Below are positions 26,179-36,112 of a stretch of DNA of 64,000 bases, piece after piece. Within the stretch, counting starts at the first letter, position 1; each line of letters opens with the position of its first letter. The position numbers were made by a program, and so were the translations under genes. Under the pieces are notes generated by a model. It ran no database searches and was not told the DNA's origin. It was given only the letters and a program-made list of their open reading frames with translations. This stretch comes from Gemmobacter sp. 24YEA27 (GTDB lineage Bacteria; Pseudomonadota; Alphaproteobacteria; Rhodobacterales; Rhodobacteraceae): the NCBI RefSeq assembly GCF_030052995.1, contig NZ_JASJPW010000006.1, positions 62,001 to 126,000 on the forward strand, in the 5' to 3' direction.

Positions 26179-27780
26179 ATGGATGACTTCAAAACGCTGA
26201 ACGGCAAGCCGCTGCACCCGGAAGCCCGCGCCATGCAAAGCCGTTTTGCGGCAGGGCAGATTGACCGTCGTGGTTTCCTGCGTGGCATGGCATGGCTTGG
26301 CGTCGCCGTGGGGGCTGCAGGTGCAGTCCCTGGTATGCTGCGCGCCGAAGAGACGCCGAAAGCCGGCGGTACGCTGCGTTTTGCCTGCCAGATCCAGGAA
26401 ATCACCGATCCGATGATGGCAACCTGGATCGAATCCTCGAACCTGTTGCGCAACTGCCTTGAATTCCTGACCTTTGTCGATGCCGACAATATCACCCATC
26501 CCTATCTGGCGAAAAGCTGGTCGGCCTCGGACGACCTGACCGTCTGGGATTTCGAGCTGGATGAGCGCGCCAAATGGTCGAATGGCGATCAGTTCGGCCC
26601 GGAAGATGTGATCTTCAACATCGAACGCTGGATCGCACCGGACTCGCAATCCTCGAACAAGAGCGCGTTTGAGGCGATCACGAAAATCGAAAAGACCGGC
26701 GATCATTCGGTGCGCATCACGCTCTCGCGCGCCATCGCCTCGCTGCCCGAACAGCTTTACTCCCATACCTGCGCCATCGCGCATCGTGGTTTTGCCGGTA
26801 ACTGGCCGGCTGATCCGGTCGGGACCGGCCCCTTCTCGCTGGTCAGCCATGAGGTCGGCCGTCAGGCGATCTTCAAGAAGCGCGAGGATTACTGGGGCAC
26901 CCCGGCCTATCTGGACGAAGTGCATTACATCGACCTTGGCGCCGATATCACCACCCATCTGGCAGCGCTGTCCAGCGGCCAGGTCGACGTGCTCTACCGC
27001 GCGACGATTGCTGAATATGACCTGATGCAGTCGCTGCCGAATATCCAGATACTGGCCGGCAAAGCGGCCCATACCCTGGCGATCCGGATGCAGGTGGACC
27101 AGAAGCCCTTCGACGATATCCGCGTGCGCAAAGCGGTGCAGCTGGCGGCTGACAATGGCCAGATGCTGGCGATTGCCTATCGTGGCGAAGGGGATCTGGG
27201 CGCGAACTACCATGTCTCGCCGGTTCAGGCCGATTACGCGCCGGTCGATCCGATTGCCCGCGATGTGGCGGCTGCAAAGGCGCTGCTGGCCGAGGCCGGC
27301 TATCCGGATGGCATCGATATCGAGCTGACCCTTGGCAATACCCAGGGCAAATGGGAGCAGGACACCGCTCAGGTCCTGCAACAGAACCTCGCCGAGGCCG
27401 GCATAAGGCTGAAGCTGAACGTACTGCCCGCGTCGCAATACTGGCCGATCTGGGACAAGGTCCCCTTCGGCGTCACCTATTGGGCGCATCGTCCGCTGGG
27501 CACCATGACGCTGGATCTGGCCTATCGCACGGGCGGTGCCTGGAACGAAAGCCATTACGCCAACCCGGCCTTTGACGAGGCGCTGAACAAGGCGATGTCA
27601 CTGGTTGACCCGGACGCCCGCCGGGAGGCAATGGCTGTCGTCGAAACCATTCTGCGCGATGACGCGGTGATGGTGCAGCCCTATTGGCCGAACCGTTTCT
27701 CGGCCGCGGCGCAGAATGTGCGCGGCTTTGTGCTGCATCCGTCGGACTTCTTCCGTATGGATGGCGTCTGGCTGGCCTGA
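26179..27780 (+). CDS. ABC transporter substrate-binding protein, oligopeptide (SBP_bac_5) family
   Basis: A 533-residue periplasmic binding protein. The N-terminus has a twin-arginine signal (DRRGFLRGMAWLGVAVGAAG, about residues 31-50) preceded by an unusually long n-region, implying Tat export. The mature part shows the DppA/OppA-type pattern (LAKSWSASDDLTVWDFELDERAKWSNG, DPVGTGPFSL, AYRGEGDLG). It captures the substrate for the permeases and ATPase encoded downstream. The ligand is unknown; the family handles peptides, opines, glutathione and sugar acids. Confidence 0.88.
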   Translation: MDDFKTLNGKPLHPEARAMQSRFAAGQIDRRGFLRGMAWLGVAVGAAGAVPGMLRAEETPKAGGTLRFACQIQEITDPMMATWIESSNLLRNCLEFLTFVDADNITHPYLAKSWSASDDLTVWDFELDERAKWSNGDQFGPEDVIFNIERWIAPDSQSSNKSAFEAITKIEKTGDHSVRITLSRAIASLPEQLYSHTCAIAHRGFAGNWPADPVGTGPFSLVSHEVGRQAIFKKREDYWGTPAYLDEVHYIDLGADITTHLAALSSGQVDVLYRATIAEYDLMQSLPNIQILAGKAAHTLAIRMQVDQKPFDDIRVRKAVQLAADNGQMLAIAYRGEGDLGANYHVSPVQADYAPVDPIARDVAAAKALLAEAGYPDGIDIELTLGNTQGKWEQDTAQVLQQNLAEAGIRLKLNVLPASQYWPIWDKVPFGVTYWAHRPLGTMTLDLAYRTGGAWNESHYANPAFDEALNKAMSLVDPDARREAMAVVETILRDDAVMVQPYWPNRFSAAAQNVRGFVLHPSDFFRMDGVWLA

Positions 27781-27795
27781 TCGCCACCCGAAACA

Positions 27796-27821
27796 GGGGT
27801 CGGGCCTTTGCGCCCGGCCCC
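27796..27821 (+). terminator. Hairpin between binding-protein and permease genes
   Basis: GGGGTCGGGC and GCCCGGCCCC pair over 10 positions including one G-U, loop CTTTGC, followed by CTTTC. Such attenuating hairpins often raise binding-protein output over the permeases. Confidence 0.55.
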
Positions 27822-27865
27822 CTTTCGCGCCTCGGCGCGGCTCAACTGAAAAAGGAGGGTGTCTG

Positions 27866-28812
27866 GTGTCCCTGGGCAGATTTCTGATCCGAAAGACCGC
27901 GATCGCGATCGCCACAATGGTGGCGGTCTCGTTCCTGATCTTTCTCGCACTCGAGGTGAATATCGAGGAAGTCGCCGTCAAGGTGCTGGGGCAGTATTCC
28001 ACCGCCGATCAGCGCGCGGCCTGGCTGTTGCAAAACGGCTATAACGACCCGTTCCTGATCCGCTATCTCCGCTGGCTGGCGAATTTCGTAACCGGCGACT
28101 GGGGGCAGTCGACCTATTACCGCGCACCGGTGATGGATATGGTGCTGCCGCGCCTTGGCGCCTCGGCAATCCTCGCGGGCGGCGCGCTCCTCGTGATCAT
28201 CATCTTCGGGCTTGGACTTGGGATCCTTGCCGGGATGCGGCCCGGCACCGTGCTGGACCGGGTGATTTCGGTGTTTTCTGTGATCACCACCTCGATCCCG
28301 GATTTCGCCTCGGCGGTGTTTCTCTCGGGATCTTTGTCTTCTGGCTGGGACTTCTGCCGGGGGCCAGTACGATGATTTCCGGGTTTTCCTTCCGCGAGCT
28401 GATCCTGCCGGTCTCGGTGCTGGGGCTTTATTCGATGGGCTATCTGGCCCGCGTCACCCGCGCCTCGATGGTCGATGTGATGTCCACCCATTACATCCGC
28501 ACCGCGCGGCTCAAAGGCGCGAGCCTGTCGCGGATCGTGTTGCGCCATGCGCTGAGAAACGCGCTGATCACGCCCGTGACCGTCATCATGCTGCAACTGC
28601 CCTGGCTGCTCTCCGGCGTGATCGTGGTCGAGGTGTTCTATGCCTATAAGGGCTTTGGCACCCTCCTCTATGACGCCGCGCTGAACCAGGACATCTATCT
28701 GATCGAAGCCTGCGCGATGATTTCGGTCCTCGTCGTCGTTCTGAGCCAGATCCTCTCGGATGTGCTCTATGGCTGGCTGAACCCCCGTATCGAGCTGGGA
28801 GCAAAAGCATGA
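27866..28812 (+). pseudogene. ABC transporter permease, DppB type, with one frameshift
   Basis: Start GTG 27866, seven bases after an ideal AAGGAGG. The product has the N-terminal membrane segment (TAIAIATMVAVSFLIFLALEV), further helices and the inner-membrane coupling segment TARLKGASLSRIVLRHALRNALI near the end, all as in DppB/GsiC permeases. The frame breaks after SAVFLSG. One base missing from GGG at 28327-28329 restores IFVFWLGLLPGASTM and joins the parts into about 315 residues. It overlaps the second permease by 4 bases. This is either a sequencing error or an inactivating mutation. Confidence 0.8.
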
Positions 28813-29651
28813 AGGCGCTGACCCCCTACCTGCAAAAGCCGCTGGTTCTGATCGGTGGGTTCCTCGCCTTCGGCTGGCTGCTGGTCGCGATCCTCGCGCC
28901 GGTTCTTGCGCCCTATAACCCGCTGCAAACCCTGCAGCCTCTGGTCAAACCCCTGACCACCGGATCGAATGGCGAATATTTCCTGCTGGGAACCGATATG
29001 CTCGGCCGTGATATTCTTTCGCGGCTGATCTGGGGGGCGCAGACCGTGGTGATCTATGCCACGCTTGCCACTCTGACCGCCTATATTCTGGGTCTGAGCT
29101 TTGGCCTGATCGCGGGCTATGCCGGCGGGCGCACCGATGCGGTGCTGTGTTTCCTCGCCAATGTGATCCTCAGCTTCCCGGTGCTGGTCCTTTACATCGT
29201 AATTATCGTGGTGATCGGGGCCTCTCCGGTGAATATCGTGATTGCGGTGACCTTCAGCTCGGCCCCGGCGATCTTCCGCATCGTGCGCGCCATCACCATC
29301 GACGTGGCCAGCCGCGATTTCGTCAAGGCCGCGATCACGCAGGGCGAAAGCACCTGGCGTATCCTGTTCATCGACATTCTGCCAAACACCACCGGGCCGC
29401 TCGCCGTCGATTTCTGCCTGCGGCTTGGCTATACGGCCATCACCATCGGGACGCTCGGCTTTCTCGGCCTCGGCTTGCCGCCGCCCACCCCTGACTGGGG
29501 CGGCATGGTGAATGAGGGCCGCGCCATGGCCATCGCCTTCCCGCATCTGGTGGTCTTTCCCTGTATCGCGATCTCGACCCTTACACTGGGCCTCAGCCTG
29601 CTGGCCGACGGGCTGCGTGAAGTGAATGATGCGAAGGAGCGCCAGGCATGA
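28809..29651 (+). CDS. ABC transporter permease, DppC type
   Basis: A 280-residue intact inner-membrane permease. It has the N-terminal helix GFLAFGWLLVAILAPVLAPYNP, the typical GTDMLGRDILSRLIWGAQ, and the coupling EAA-like segment RDFVKAAITQGESTWRILFIDILPN. GLGLPPPTPDWGGMVNEGR near the C-terminus is characteristic. It forms the channel with the DppB-type protein. Both ends overlap neighbouring genes by 4 bases. Confidence 0.9.
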   Translation: MKALTPYLQKPLVLIGGFLAFGWLLVAILAPVLAPYNPLQTLQPLVKPLTTGSNGEYFLLGTDMLGRDILSRLIWGAQTVVIYATLATLTAYILGLSFGLIAGYAGGRTDAVLCFLANVILSFPVLVLYIVIIVVIGASPVNIVIAVTFSSAPAIFRIVRAITIDVASRDFVKAAITQGESTWRILFIDILPNTTGPLAVDFCLRLGYTAITIGTLGFLGLGLPPPTPDWGGMVNEGRAMAIAFPHLVVFPCIAISTLTLGLSLLADGLREVNDAKERQA

Positions 29652-31218
29652 GCGACGCATTGCTTGATATCCGTAATCTCTCGGTCGCGCTGCCGAAAGG
29701 TGCCGACCGGCCTTTCGCGGTCCAGGGCGTCACGCTGGACGTGAAGCCGCGCGAGATCCTTTGCATCGTTGGCGAATCCGGTTCGGGAAAATCGGTGCTG
29801 ACCGCAACCCTGATGGGGGCCGCGCCAAAGGGTCTTTCGGTCGCCAGTGGCGAGGCACTGATGGCGGGCCAGGATCTGCTGACGCTTTCGGAACGGCAGT
29901 GGCAGAAGATCCGCGGCAAAGAGATCGGCATGATCTTTCAGGAGCCGATGGCCTCGCTGAACCCGCCCTCACGGTCGCGAGCCAGATCGAAGAGGTCTTT
30001 ATCCTCCATTCCGATATGTCGAAGGCGGATCGCGCCCGCGAGGCGCGGCGTCTGGTCGAGGCAATGCATCTGCCCGAACCCGACCGCATCCTGAAAAGCT
30101 ACCCGCATCAGCTTTCCGGCGGGCAATGCCAGCGCGTGGTGATCGCGATGGCGCTGGCGATGAGCCCGAAACTGCTGATCGCCGATGAGCCGACCACAGC
30201 GCTGGATGTGACCACCCAGGCCCAGGTGCTGAAACTGATCCGGGAACTGCGCGACGTGCATGGCCATGGGATCATCTTCATTACTCATGATCTGGGGTGG
30301 TGGCCGATATCGCCGACCGTATCGCGGTGATGCGCGGGGCGAGGTGGTGGAGCTCGGCACCGCCGAACAGGTGCTGAAAGACCCACAACATGACTATACC
30401 AAGACCCTGATCGCGGCAGTTCCAAGCCTTGTGCCCCATGACCGCCCTGCCCCCGAGGCCGCCAAACCGGCGCTGGAGGTCACGCAGCTGAACCATGCTT
30501 ACGGCGCGAAACAGGTGCTGCATGATATCAGCATCGCTGTCGCACCGGGCCGCGTGCTCTCGATCGTCGGCGAAAGCGGGTCGGGAAATCCACGATCGCA
30601 AAGAACCTGATCCGGCTGATCGACCCGACCTCCGGCAGGATCGTGGTGGCGGGCGAGGATATTCTGGGCGCAAGCGGCGAAGGGCTGCGCGGGATGCGCA
30701 AGCGGATCCAGATGATCTTCCAGGACCCGTTCGGATCTTTGAACCCGCGCCGACGCGTCGGGCCGATGATCGCCCGCGCCGCCGTGCTCTCGGGCGCCAG
30801 CCGCGCCGAAGCCGTCACCCGCGCGAAAGAACTGCTGGAGCTGGTGGGCCTTGAACGCAGCGCCTATACCCGCAGACCGGCCGCCTTTTCCGGCGGGCAG
30901 CGGCAGCGGATCGGCATTGCCCGCGCGCTGGCAATGCAACCCGATGTGCTGATCGCCGATGAAAGCGTCTCGGCTTTGGATGTCTCGGTCCAGGCCCAGG
31001 TGCTGGATCTGCTGGCCGATCTGCAAAAACGGCTGCAGCTTGCGGTGGTGTTCATCACCCATGACCTGCGTGTTGCCGCCCAGATCAGCGACGAGATCGT
31101 GGTGCTGAGCCAAGGTCATGTGGTCGAGCGCGGCCCGGCAAGCGAGGTCCTGACCCGGCCACAGCATCCCTATACGCGTGAGCTGATCGCCGCCGCCCCC
31201 GGGCGCGACGCATTCTGA
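29648..31218 (+). pseudogene. Fused double ABC ATPase (DppD-DppF type) with four frameshifts
   Basis: Two nucleotide-binding domains run in one gene. The first has VGESGSGKS (Walker A), SYPHQLSGGQ and LLIADEPTTALDV; the second has VGESGSG(K)S, PAAFSGGQRQR and LIADESVSALDV. The coding frame changes four times. Each break is repaired by adding one base in a short G/C run: CCC 29962-29964, GGGG 30294-30297, GGGG 30336-30339 and GGG 30583-30585. Repaired, it encodes about 525 residues like GsiA-type fused ATPases. The uniform direction suggests sequencing errors, but real decay is not excluded. Confidence 0.8.
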
Positions 31219-31292
31219 GGCCAGTGGGCGAATGCCCCGCATTCCTGCATCAGACGGGGCCTTGACGCGCGGCAGACAGCAGCAGAAGGTTC

Positions 31293-31317
31293 GGGGCGCG
31301 CCCGGTCGGCGCGCCCC
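31293..31317 (+). terminator. Terminator of the transporter operon
   Basis: GGGGCGCGCC and GGCGCGCCCC form a perfect 10-bp stem with loop CGGTC, followed by CGTTTCC. It lies 75 bases after the ATPase stop and before the LysR start. Confidence 0.65.
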
Positions 31318-31348
31318 CGTTTCCTGTGCCGGGAGCCCTGCCCTTCCG

Positions 31349-32239
31349 ATGTCGTCCGCCCCCTCTCTGACTTCGCTGCGCGCCTTCGCGACCGTTGGCC
31401 AATGCCTCAGCTTCACCGAAGGCGCGCATCGCCTCGGCGTCACGCAAAGCGCGGTCAGCCGGCAGATCCGCCAGCTGGAAAGCACCCTAGACATCGCGCT
31501 CTTTCGCCGCATCGGCAATGCGGTTGAGCTGACCGAGGCCGGGACGATGCTGCATGAGCGCCTTGCCGGGGCCTTTGATCTGATCGACGACGCCGTGCAG
31601 GAGGCGCGCAAATCTGTGCCGCGCCAGAAGCTGACTTTGCTGGCGCCGCCAACCTTTGCCGCGCGCTGGCTCTCGCGCCGGCTGGTCTCGTTCCGGCAAC
31701 GCTTCCCCGATCTCGATCTCTCGCTGCATCTGAGCCCTGATGACAATGTGCGGTTCGACTGTGTGATCCGGTTCGGCACCGACCCCCGCGACCGCCAGTC
31801 ATCAACCCGCCTGATGGTAGAGCAGCATATCGCGGTCTGCGCCCCCGATCTCTGGGCCGATCCCGAACGGCTGCGCGCAAGCTGCCTGCTTTACGTGCTG
31901 GACCGCGCGCTCCGGCTGCCCACCTGGGATAACTGGTTCGCCTCGGCCCAGCATGATCGCCGCGATCTGCCGGAAAATGCGATGGAATTCGCGACGCTGG
32001 ACATGGTGACGCAGGCTGCTGTCTCGGGGGCGGGTCTTGCGGTGATCGACCGCAATATGATCGAATCCGAGCTGGTTTCCGGCGCGCTGATCCAGATCGA
32101 CCCGGTGGTGGTGACCGGCCCTTACGGCTATTGGCTCGACATCCCGACCGAGCGGCTGGCCCGCAGCAGGGTGGTGCATTTCGCCCGCTGGATGCAGCAG
32201 CTGGCGCTGCAGGGGACGCGCGCTCCGGCCGGCGACTGA
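31349..32239 (+). CDS. LysR-family transcriptional regulator, GcvA-like
   Basis: About 296 residues. The N-terminal helix-turn-helix reads LRAFATVGQCLSFTEGAHRLGVTQSAVSRQIRQLE, followed by a LysR substrate-binding domain in which FDCVIRFG and AVSGAGLAVIDR are GcvA/TrpI-like. The start is placed at ATG 31349, since the longer frame upstream covers the terminator. It follows the transporter operon in the same direction with its own terminator between, so it is probably transcribed alone. Its target is unknown. Confidence 0.83.
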   Translation: MSSAPSLTSLRAFATVGQCLSFTEGAHRLGVTQSAVSRQIRQLESTLDIALFRRIGNAVELTEAGTMLHERLAGAFDLIDDAVQEARKSVPRQKLTLLAPPTFAARWLSRRLVSFRQRFPDLDLSLHLSPDDNVRFDCVIRFGTDPRDRQSSTRLMVEQHIAVCAPDLWADPERLRASCLLYVLDRALRLPTWDNWFASAQHDRRDLPENAMEFATLDMVTQAAVSGAGLAVIDRNMIESELVSGALIQIDPVVVTGPYGYWLDIPTERLARSRVVHFARWMQQLALQGTRAPAGD

Positions 32240-32646
32240 CCAGGCTGGCAGGCAAGTGCGTGCTGACCTCTGAGATTAGAGTGCACGTTTCTCAAACCGC
32301 CCAGGCCGCATCCGAACCGGGCGGCTCTGGCGGGAGGGGCGACCTCGCGATGTGCCAGGTGCAGACCAGCCGCTCTGGCGCAGGCGAAGGGAGGCCGAAC
32401 CCAGTGCAGAGCACCAGGCCCCCCGCATCCAGGCCCCCCGCGCGTCATTCACCACCTGCCGGATCTCGCGCCACGGAAGCCGCGCCGGGATACGCGCGGC
32501 TCCACCGCCGCTTTTGCGCTGCGGAAGGTAAATAATGATCCGAAACCGGGGCCGGGCCAGGACTGCTTCAGCGGCCTGACAGGCGGCGCCGCCCCTTTGA
32601 CAGGGCGGCGCCAATTTCCGGGAGAGCACCGGCAATGGTCGCGGGA
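32240..32646. other. Intergenic region with aceA terminator
   Basis: About 400 bases without a supported gene between the convergent LysR and aceA genes. The left part is non-coding. Near aceA, GGCGCCGCCC (32585-32594) and GGGCGGCGCC (32603-32612) form a perfect 10-bp stem with an 8-nt loop, 35 bases past the aceA stop, a likely terminator for the aceBA operon. Confidence 0.6.
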
Positions 32647-34254
32647 TTACTCGGCCGCGAACTGGTTCATGGTATTGGCGTGCCCGCCGGCTTTCAGCGC
32701 ACGTTCGCCCGAGACCATTTCCTTGAAAGTATCACCAAGATCCGAGCCGACCTCATGCTGGTGCCTGACCGCCGAGACACCGCGACGGATTTCCTCGCGT
32801 TGCACGGTTTTGACATATGCCAGCATCTTTTCCTCGCCGAAATAGCCGCGCGACAATTCATCGACGGATTTCGCGGTGAGGTGGAAGGTCGGCAGCGTGA
32901 TCAGGTTGTGGAACACCCCCGCCCGGGCCGAGATATCGGTCTGGAAACGCTGCAGACGCTGATCCGCCTCGCGGCCCAGATCGGTCGCGTCGAAATCGGC
33001 TTTCATCAGCTCATTGCCGTCGGGGTAATCGCTGGCTTTGATCCGGCCCGCTGCCAGCCATTCCTCACGTACCTGTTTCCTGAGATTCAGCGTCCAGTTG
33101 AAGCTCGGTGAGTTGTTATAGGTCAGTTTCGCATTCGGCACCGCCTTACGGATCTCGGCGACCATGCCGGCGATCTCATCGACATTCGGGGTGTCGGTCT
33201 CGATCCAGAGGAGGTCGGCGCCGCCCTCGGTCAGGTTCGCGACGCAATCCTCGATCACCCGGGCGCGACCGGTGCCCTCCCTGAAGGGGAAGAGGCCGTT
33301 TGGCAGGCGCAGCGGCCGCACGAATTCGCCACCCTGGTAAAGCGCCAGCTCGCCTTCCCGGATCGGGTTTGCGTCAGAGATCGGCTCTACCTTGAGCCAT
33401 TTGTTATAGTGGCTGGCCAGATCGCCCGGGCGGGCGGAGACCGGAACTTTCTGCGTCAGCCCCGCACCAAGACTGTCGGTGCGCGCAACGATTACCCCCT
33501 GATCGACGCCGAGTTCCTCGAATGCGAGGCGGCAGGCGCGGAGTTTCTCGATGAAATCCTCGCGCGGGACAGTGACCTTGCCGTCCTGGTGGCCGCATTG
33601 CTTGGCGTCTGACACCTGGTTTTCGATCTGGAGGCAGCAGGCCCCCGCCTTGATCAGCTCCTTCGCCAGCAGATAGGTGGCATGTTCATTGCCGAAACCG
33701 GCATCAATATCGGCGATGATCGGCACGACATGAGTCTCGAACCCGTCAATGGCGGCAATGGCGGCGTCGCGCGCCTCTTCGGTCTGCGCGGATTTCAGCG
33801 CGCGGAACAGGTCGTTCAGCGCCACCTCATCGGCCTGGCGCAGAGAGGTGTAAATTTCCTGGATCAGATCGGCGACGGCGGTTTTTTCGTGCATCGACTG
33901 GTCGGGCAGATGGCCCCAGCGATTGCGCAGCCCGGCAACCATCCAGCCGGAAAGATAGACGTAAGTCCCTTTCGCAGTGCCGCGCATCCGCTTGACCGCT
34001 TTGATCATCTGCTGGGCATGAAAGCCTGACCAGCAGCCCAGGGATTGCGTGAATTTCGACGCATCCTGGTCATAGGCCGCCATATCGGCCCGCATCACCA
34101 CCGACATTTCGCGGGCGATTTCGAGATGGCTCTCCCAGGAGTTTTGCAACCGCAGCTGCACGATATCATCGACCGAGACCCCACCCGCCGTCTGGCCGGT
34201 CGGGTAACGCTGCGCAACCTCGCGGCGCAGTTCTGCATAGGTCTTGCGGGGCAT
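32647..34254 (-). CDS. aceA: Isocitrate lyase
   Basis: Splits isocitrate to succinate and glyoxylate in the glyoxylate shunt. The protein of about 535 residues has the active-site motif KQCGHQDG (catalytic Cys), VPIIADIDAGFGN and YNNSPSFNW. The KQCGH variant and the length fit the longer bacterial/eukaryotic-like isocitrate lyases and not the 430-residue enterobacterial form. ATG 34254 (MPRKTYAEL) is preferred over an upstream codon. It lies 78 bp downstream of aceB in the same direction. Confidence 0.95.
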   Translation of the reverse strand: MPRKTYAELRREVAQRYPTGQTAGGVSVDDIVQLRLQNSWESHLEIAREMSVVMRADMAAYDQDASKFTQSLGCWSGFHAQQMIKAVKRMRGTAKGTYVYLSGWMVAGLRNRWGHLPDQSMHEKTAVADLIQEIYTSLRQADEVALNDLFRALKSAQTEEARDAAIAAIDGFETHVVPIIADIDAGFGNEHATYLLAKELIKAGACCLQIENQVSDAKQCGHQDGKVTVPREDFIEKLRACRLAFEELGVDQGVIVARTDSLGAGLTQKVPVSARPGDLASHYNKWLKVEPISDANPIREGELALYQGGEFVRPLRLPNGLFPFREGTGRARVIEDCVANLTEGGADLLWIETDTPNVDEIAGMVAEIRKAVPNAKLTYNNSPSFNWTLNLRKQVREEWLAAGRIKASDYPDGNELMKADFDATDLGREADQRLQRFQTDISARAGVFHNLITLPTFHLTAKSVDELSRGYFGEEKMLAYVKTVQREEIRRGVSAVRHQHEVGSDLGDTFKEMVSGERALKAGGHANTMNQFAAE

Positions 34255-34332
34255 CGGAGATCCTTTCATGGAGAAGAGAAGGCTGGCAGGCACAGGCCCC
34301 GCCAAAGGGGGAAAGCGTGGTCAGCCGGTCCA

Positions 34333-35955
34333 TCAGTCGAGCGCGTTCAGCACGTCATAGGCCGGCAATGTGATGAAATCGGGAGGCGTCGTGGCAAGGA
34401 TCGCCTCATGCACGATCCGAGAGGCCGAGGCGTAATGGCCCCGGTGGAAGCCGGTCGGCCCAAGGCGGCCAAGGATTTTGACGATCTCTTCCTGGATCAG
34501 CGAGGCGAGCCATTCGGCGGTCAGTTTCGTATGGTCACCATCGGTCAGCGTCACCTCGGACCCGTGGCGCAGCCATTGCCAGAGCTGCATCCGCGCGATC
34601 TCGGCCGCGGCGGCATCTTCCAGCATCCCATTGATCGCCACCGCGCCACGGCCCTGCAGCCATTGCGCCAGATATTCGATCGCGACCGCGATATTGTCGC
34701 GCAGGCCGGCCTCGCTCACCCGTCCGTCATGCGGTTTCAACAGCATCGCGGGGTCGATCCGGTAATCCTGCCGCGGGCGGCGGATCTGGTTCGGGCCAGG
34801 CATCGCGGCGTCAAAAACCTCCAGCGCGACCGGCACGAGATCTGGATGCGCAACCCAGGTGCCGTCATGCCCAAGGCCCACCTCGCGCTCTTTGTCGGCG
34901 CGGACGCGGGCGAAGGCGGCCTCTGTCACCTGCCCGTCACCCTGCCCTGGCACCACGGCAGACATGCCGCCCATCGCATGGATGCCGCGCCGATGGCAGA
35001 TCTTGACCAGCCGCGCCGCATAGGTCGCAAGGAAGGCGCGGTCCATCGTCACTTCGGCCCGATCGGGCAAAACGTAACCGGGATGTGCGCGCAATGTCTT
35101 GATATAGCTGAAGATGTAATCCCAACGGCCACAGTTCAGACCGGCGATATGGTCGCGCAGCTCCCAGATGATTTCATCCATCTCGAAGGCGGCGCGCAGC
35201 GTCTCGATCAGCACGGTCGCCTTGATGGTGCCGGGCATCAGATCCAGTGCCTCCTGCGCGTGGAGGAAAATCGCATTCCACAGCCGCGACTCGCGGTGGT
35301 TCTCCAGCTTTGGCAGGTAATAAAACGGACCACGCCCGTCTGCGGCGAGCGTCTTGCCGGAATGGAAGATATGCAGCCCGAAATCAAACAGCGCCGCCGG
35401 GACGGGACGCCCGTCGATCAGCAGATTGGCCTCAATAAGATGCAGACCACGCGGCCGCAGGATCAAAAGCGCCGGATCGTCTTTGACCTGCCGGGTCTCG
35501 CCGGTTTTCGGATCGGTGCAGCCGAGCGCATGATCGCGGTAATCGAGCAGGTTCACCTGCCCCTGGATCATGGTGTCGAAGCGCGGCGCACTTGCGTCTT
35601 CCAGATCGGCCATGAAGACCTTCGCGCCTGAATTCAGCGCGGTGATCATCGTCGCGCGATCCGCCGGACCGGTGATCTCGACCCGGCGGTCCATCAGCAC
35701 CCGGGGCACCGGAGCCGCCTCCCAGATCCCCTGACGAATGTCTTTCGTCTCGGTCAGGTATTCCGGCAACATACCCAGATCATAACTGTGCTGACGCGCG
35801 CGGCGCGCGGCCATTAGCGCGTCGATCTGGCCGGAAAATGCACGGTGCAGCCCGGCGAGGAATGCCAGCGCGTCAGGCGTCAGAACCCGGTCGGCGCCGG
35901 GAACTTCGCGCAGGATCACGGGCGGCAGGCTATGGGGCGGACGGTCGAGCGGCAT
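34333..35955 (-). CDS. aceB: Malate synthase A
   Basis: Condenses glyoxylate with acetyl-CoA to malate. The 540-residue protein matches malate synthase A over its length: VFMADLEDASAP, LRPRGLHLIEANL, FYYLPKLENHRESRLWN, VLIETLRAAFEMDEI (metal-binding Glu) and GMLEDAAAAEIARMQLWQW (catalytic Asp). It is the first gene of the aceB-aceA operon, divergent from the ScfR regulator across a 157-bp operator region. Glyoxylate-consuming enzymes next to a large catabolic locus suggest growth on C2-yielding substrates. Confidence 0.95.
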   Translation of the reverse strand: MPLDRPPHSLPPVILREVPGADRVLTPDALAFLAGLHRAFSGQIDALMAARRARQHSYDLGMLPEYLTETKDIRQGIWEAAPVPRVLMDRRVEITGPADRATMITALNSGAKVFMADLEDASAPRFDTMIQGQVNLLDYRDHALGCTDPKTGETRQVKDDPALLILRPRGLHLIEANLLIDGRPVPAALFDFGLHIFHSGKTLAADGRGPFYYLPKLENHRESRLWNAIFLHAQEALDLMPGTIKATVLIETLRAAFEMDEIIWELRDHIAGLNCGRWDYIFSYIKTLRAHPGYVLPDRAEVTMDRAFLATYAARLVKICHRRGIHAMGGMSAVVPGQGDGQVTEAAFARVRADKEREVGLGHDGTWVAHPDLVPVALEVFDAAMPGPNQIRRPRQDYRIDPAMLLKPHDGRVSEAGLRDNIAVAIEYLAQWLQGRGAVAINGMLEDAAAAEIARMQLWQWLRHGSEVTLTDGDHTKLTAEWLASLIQEEIVKILGRLGPTGFHRGHYASASRIVHEAILATTPPDFITLPAYDVLNALD

Positions 35956-36033
35956 AACGATTCTCCGATGTGGCTCTGGCGTAAAGTCACTATGGTAATG
36001 TTATGCCGCATGTGCATTATCTATCTGAAATAA

Positions 36034-36068
36034 AAGGGTAATGATGTAAGTCTTGTCACATTACCCTT
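36034..36068. promoter_or_regulatory. ScfR/RamB-type operator between aceB and the regulator gene
   Basis: AAGGGTAATG (36034-36043) and CATTACCCTT (36059-36068) are perfect 10-bp inverted arms 15 bases apart. A related GGTAATG half-site lies closer to aceB at about 35995. TTGTCACA occurs twice (36054-36061 and about 36084-36091) before the regulator start. The position suits control of both divergent genes. Confidence 0.6.
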
Positions 36069-36112
36069 GCGCGATCTGTAAGGTTTGTCACAAGCGGGAT
36101 GCGAGGAAAGAC

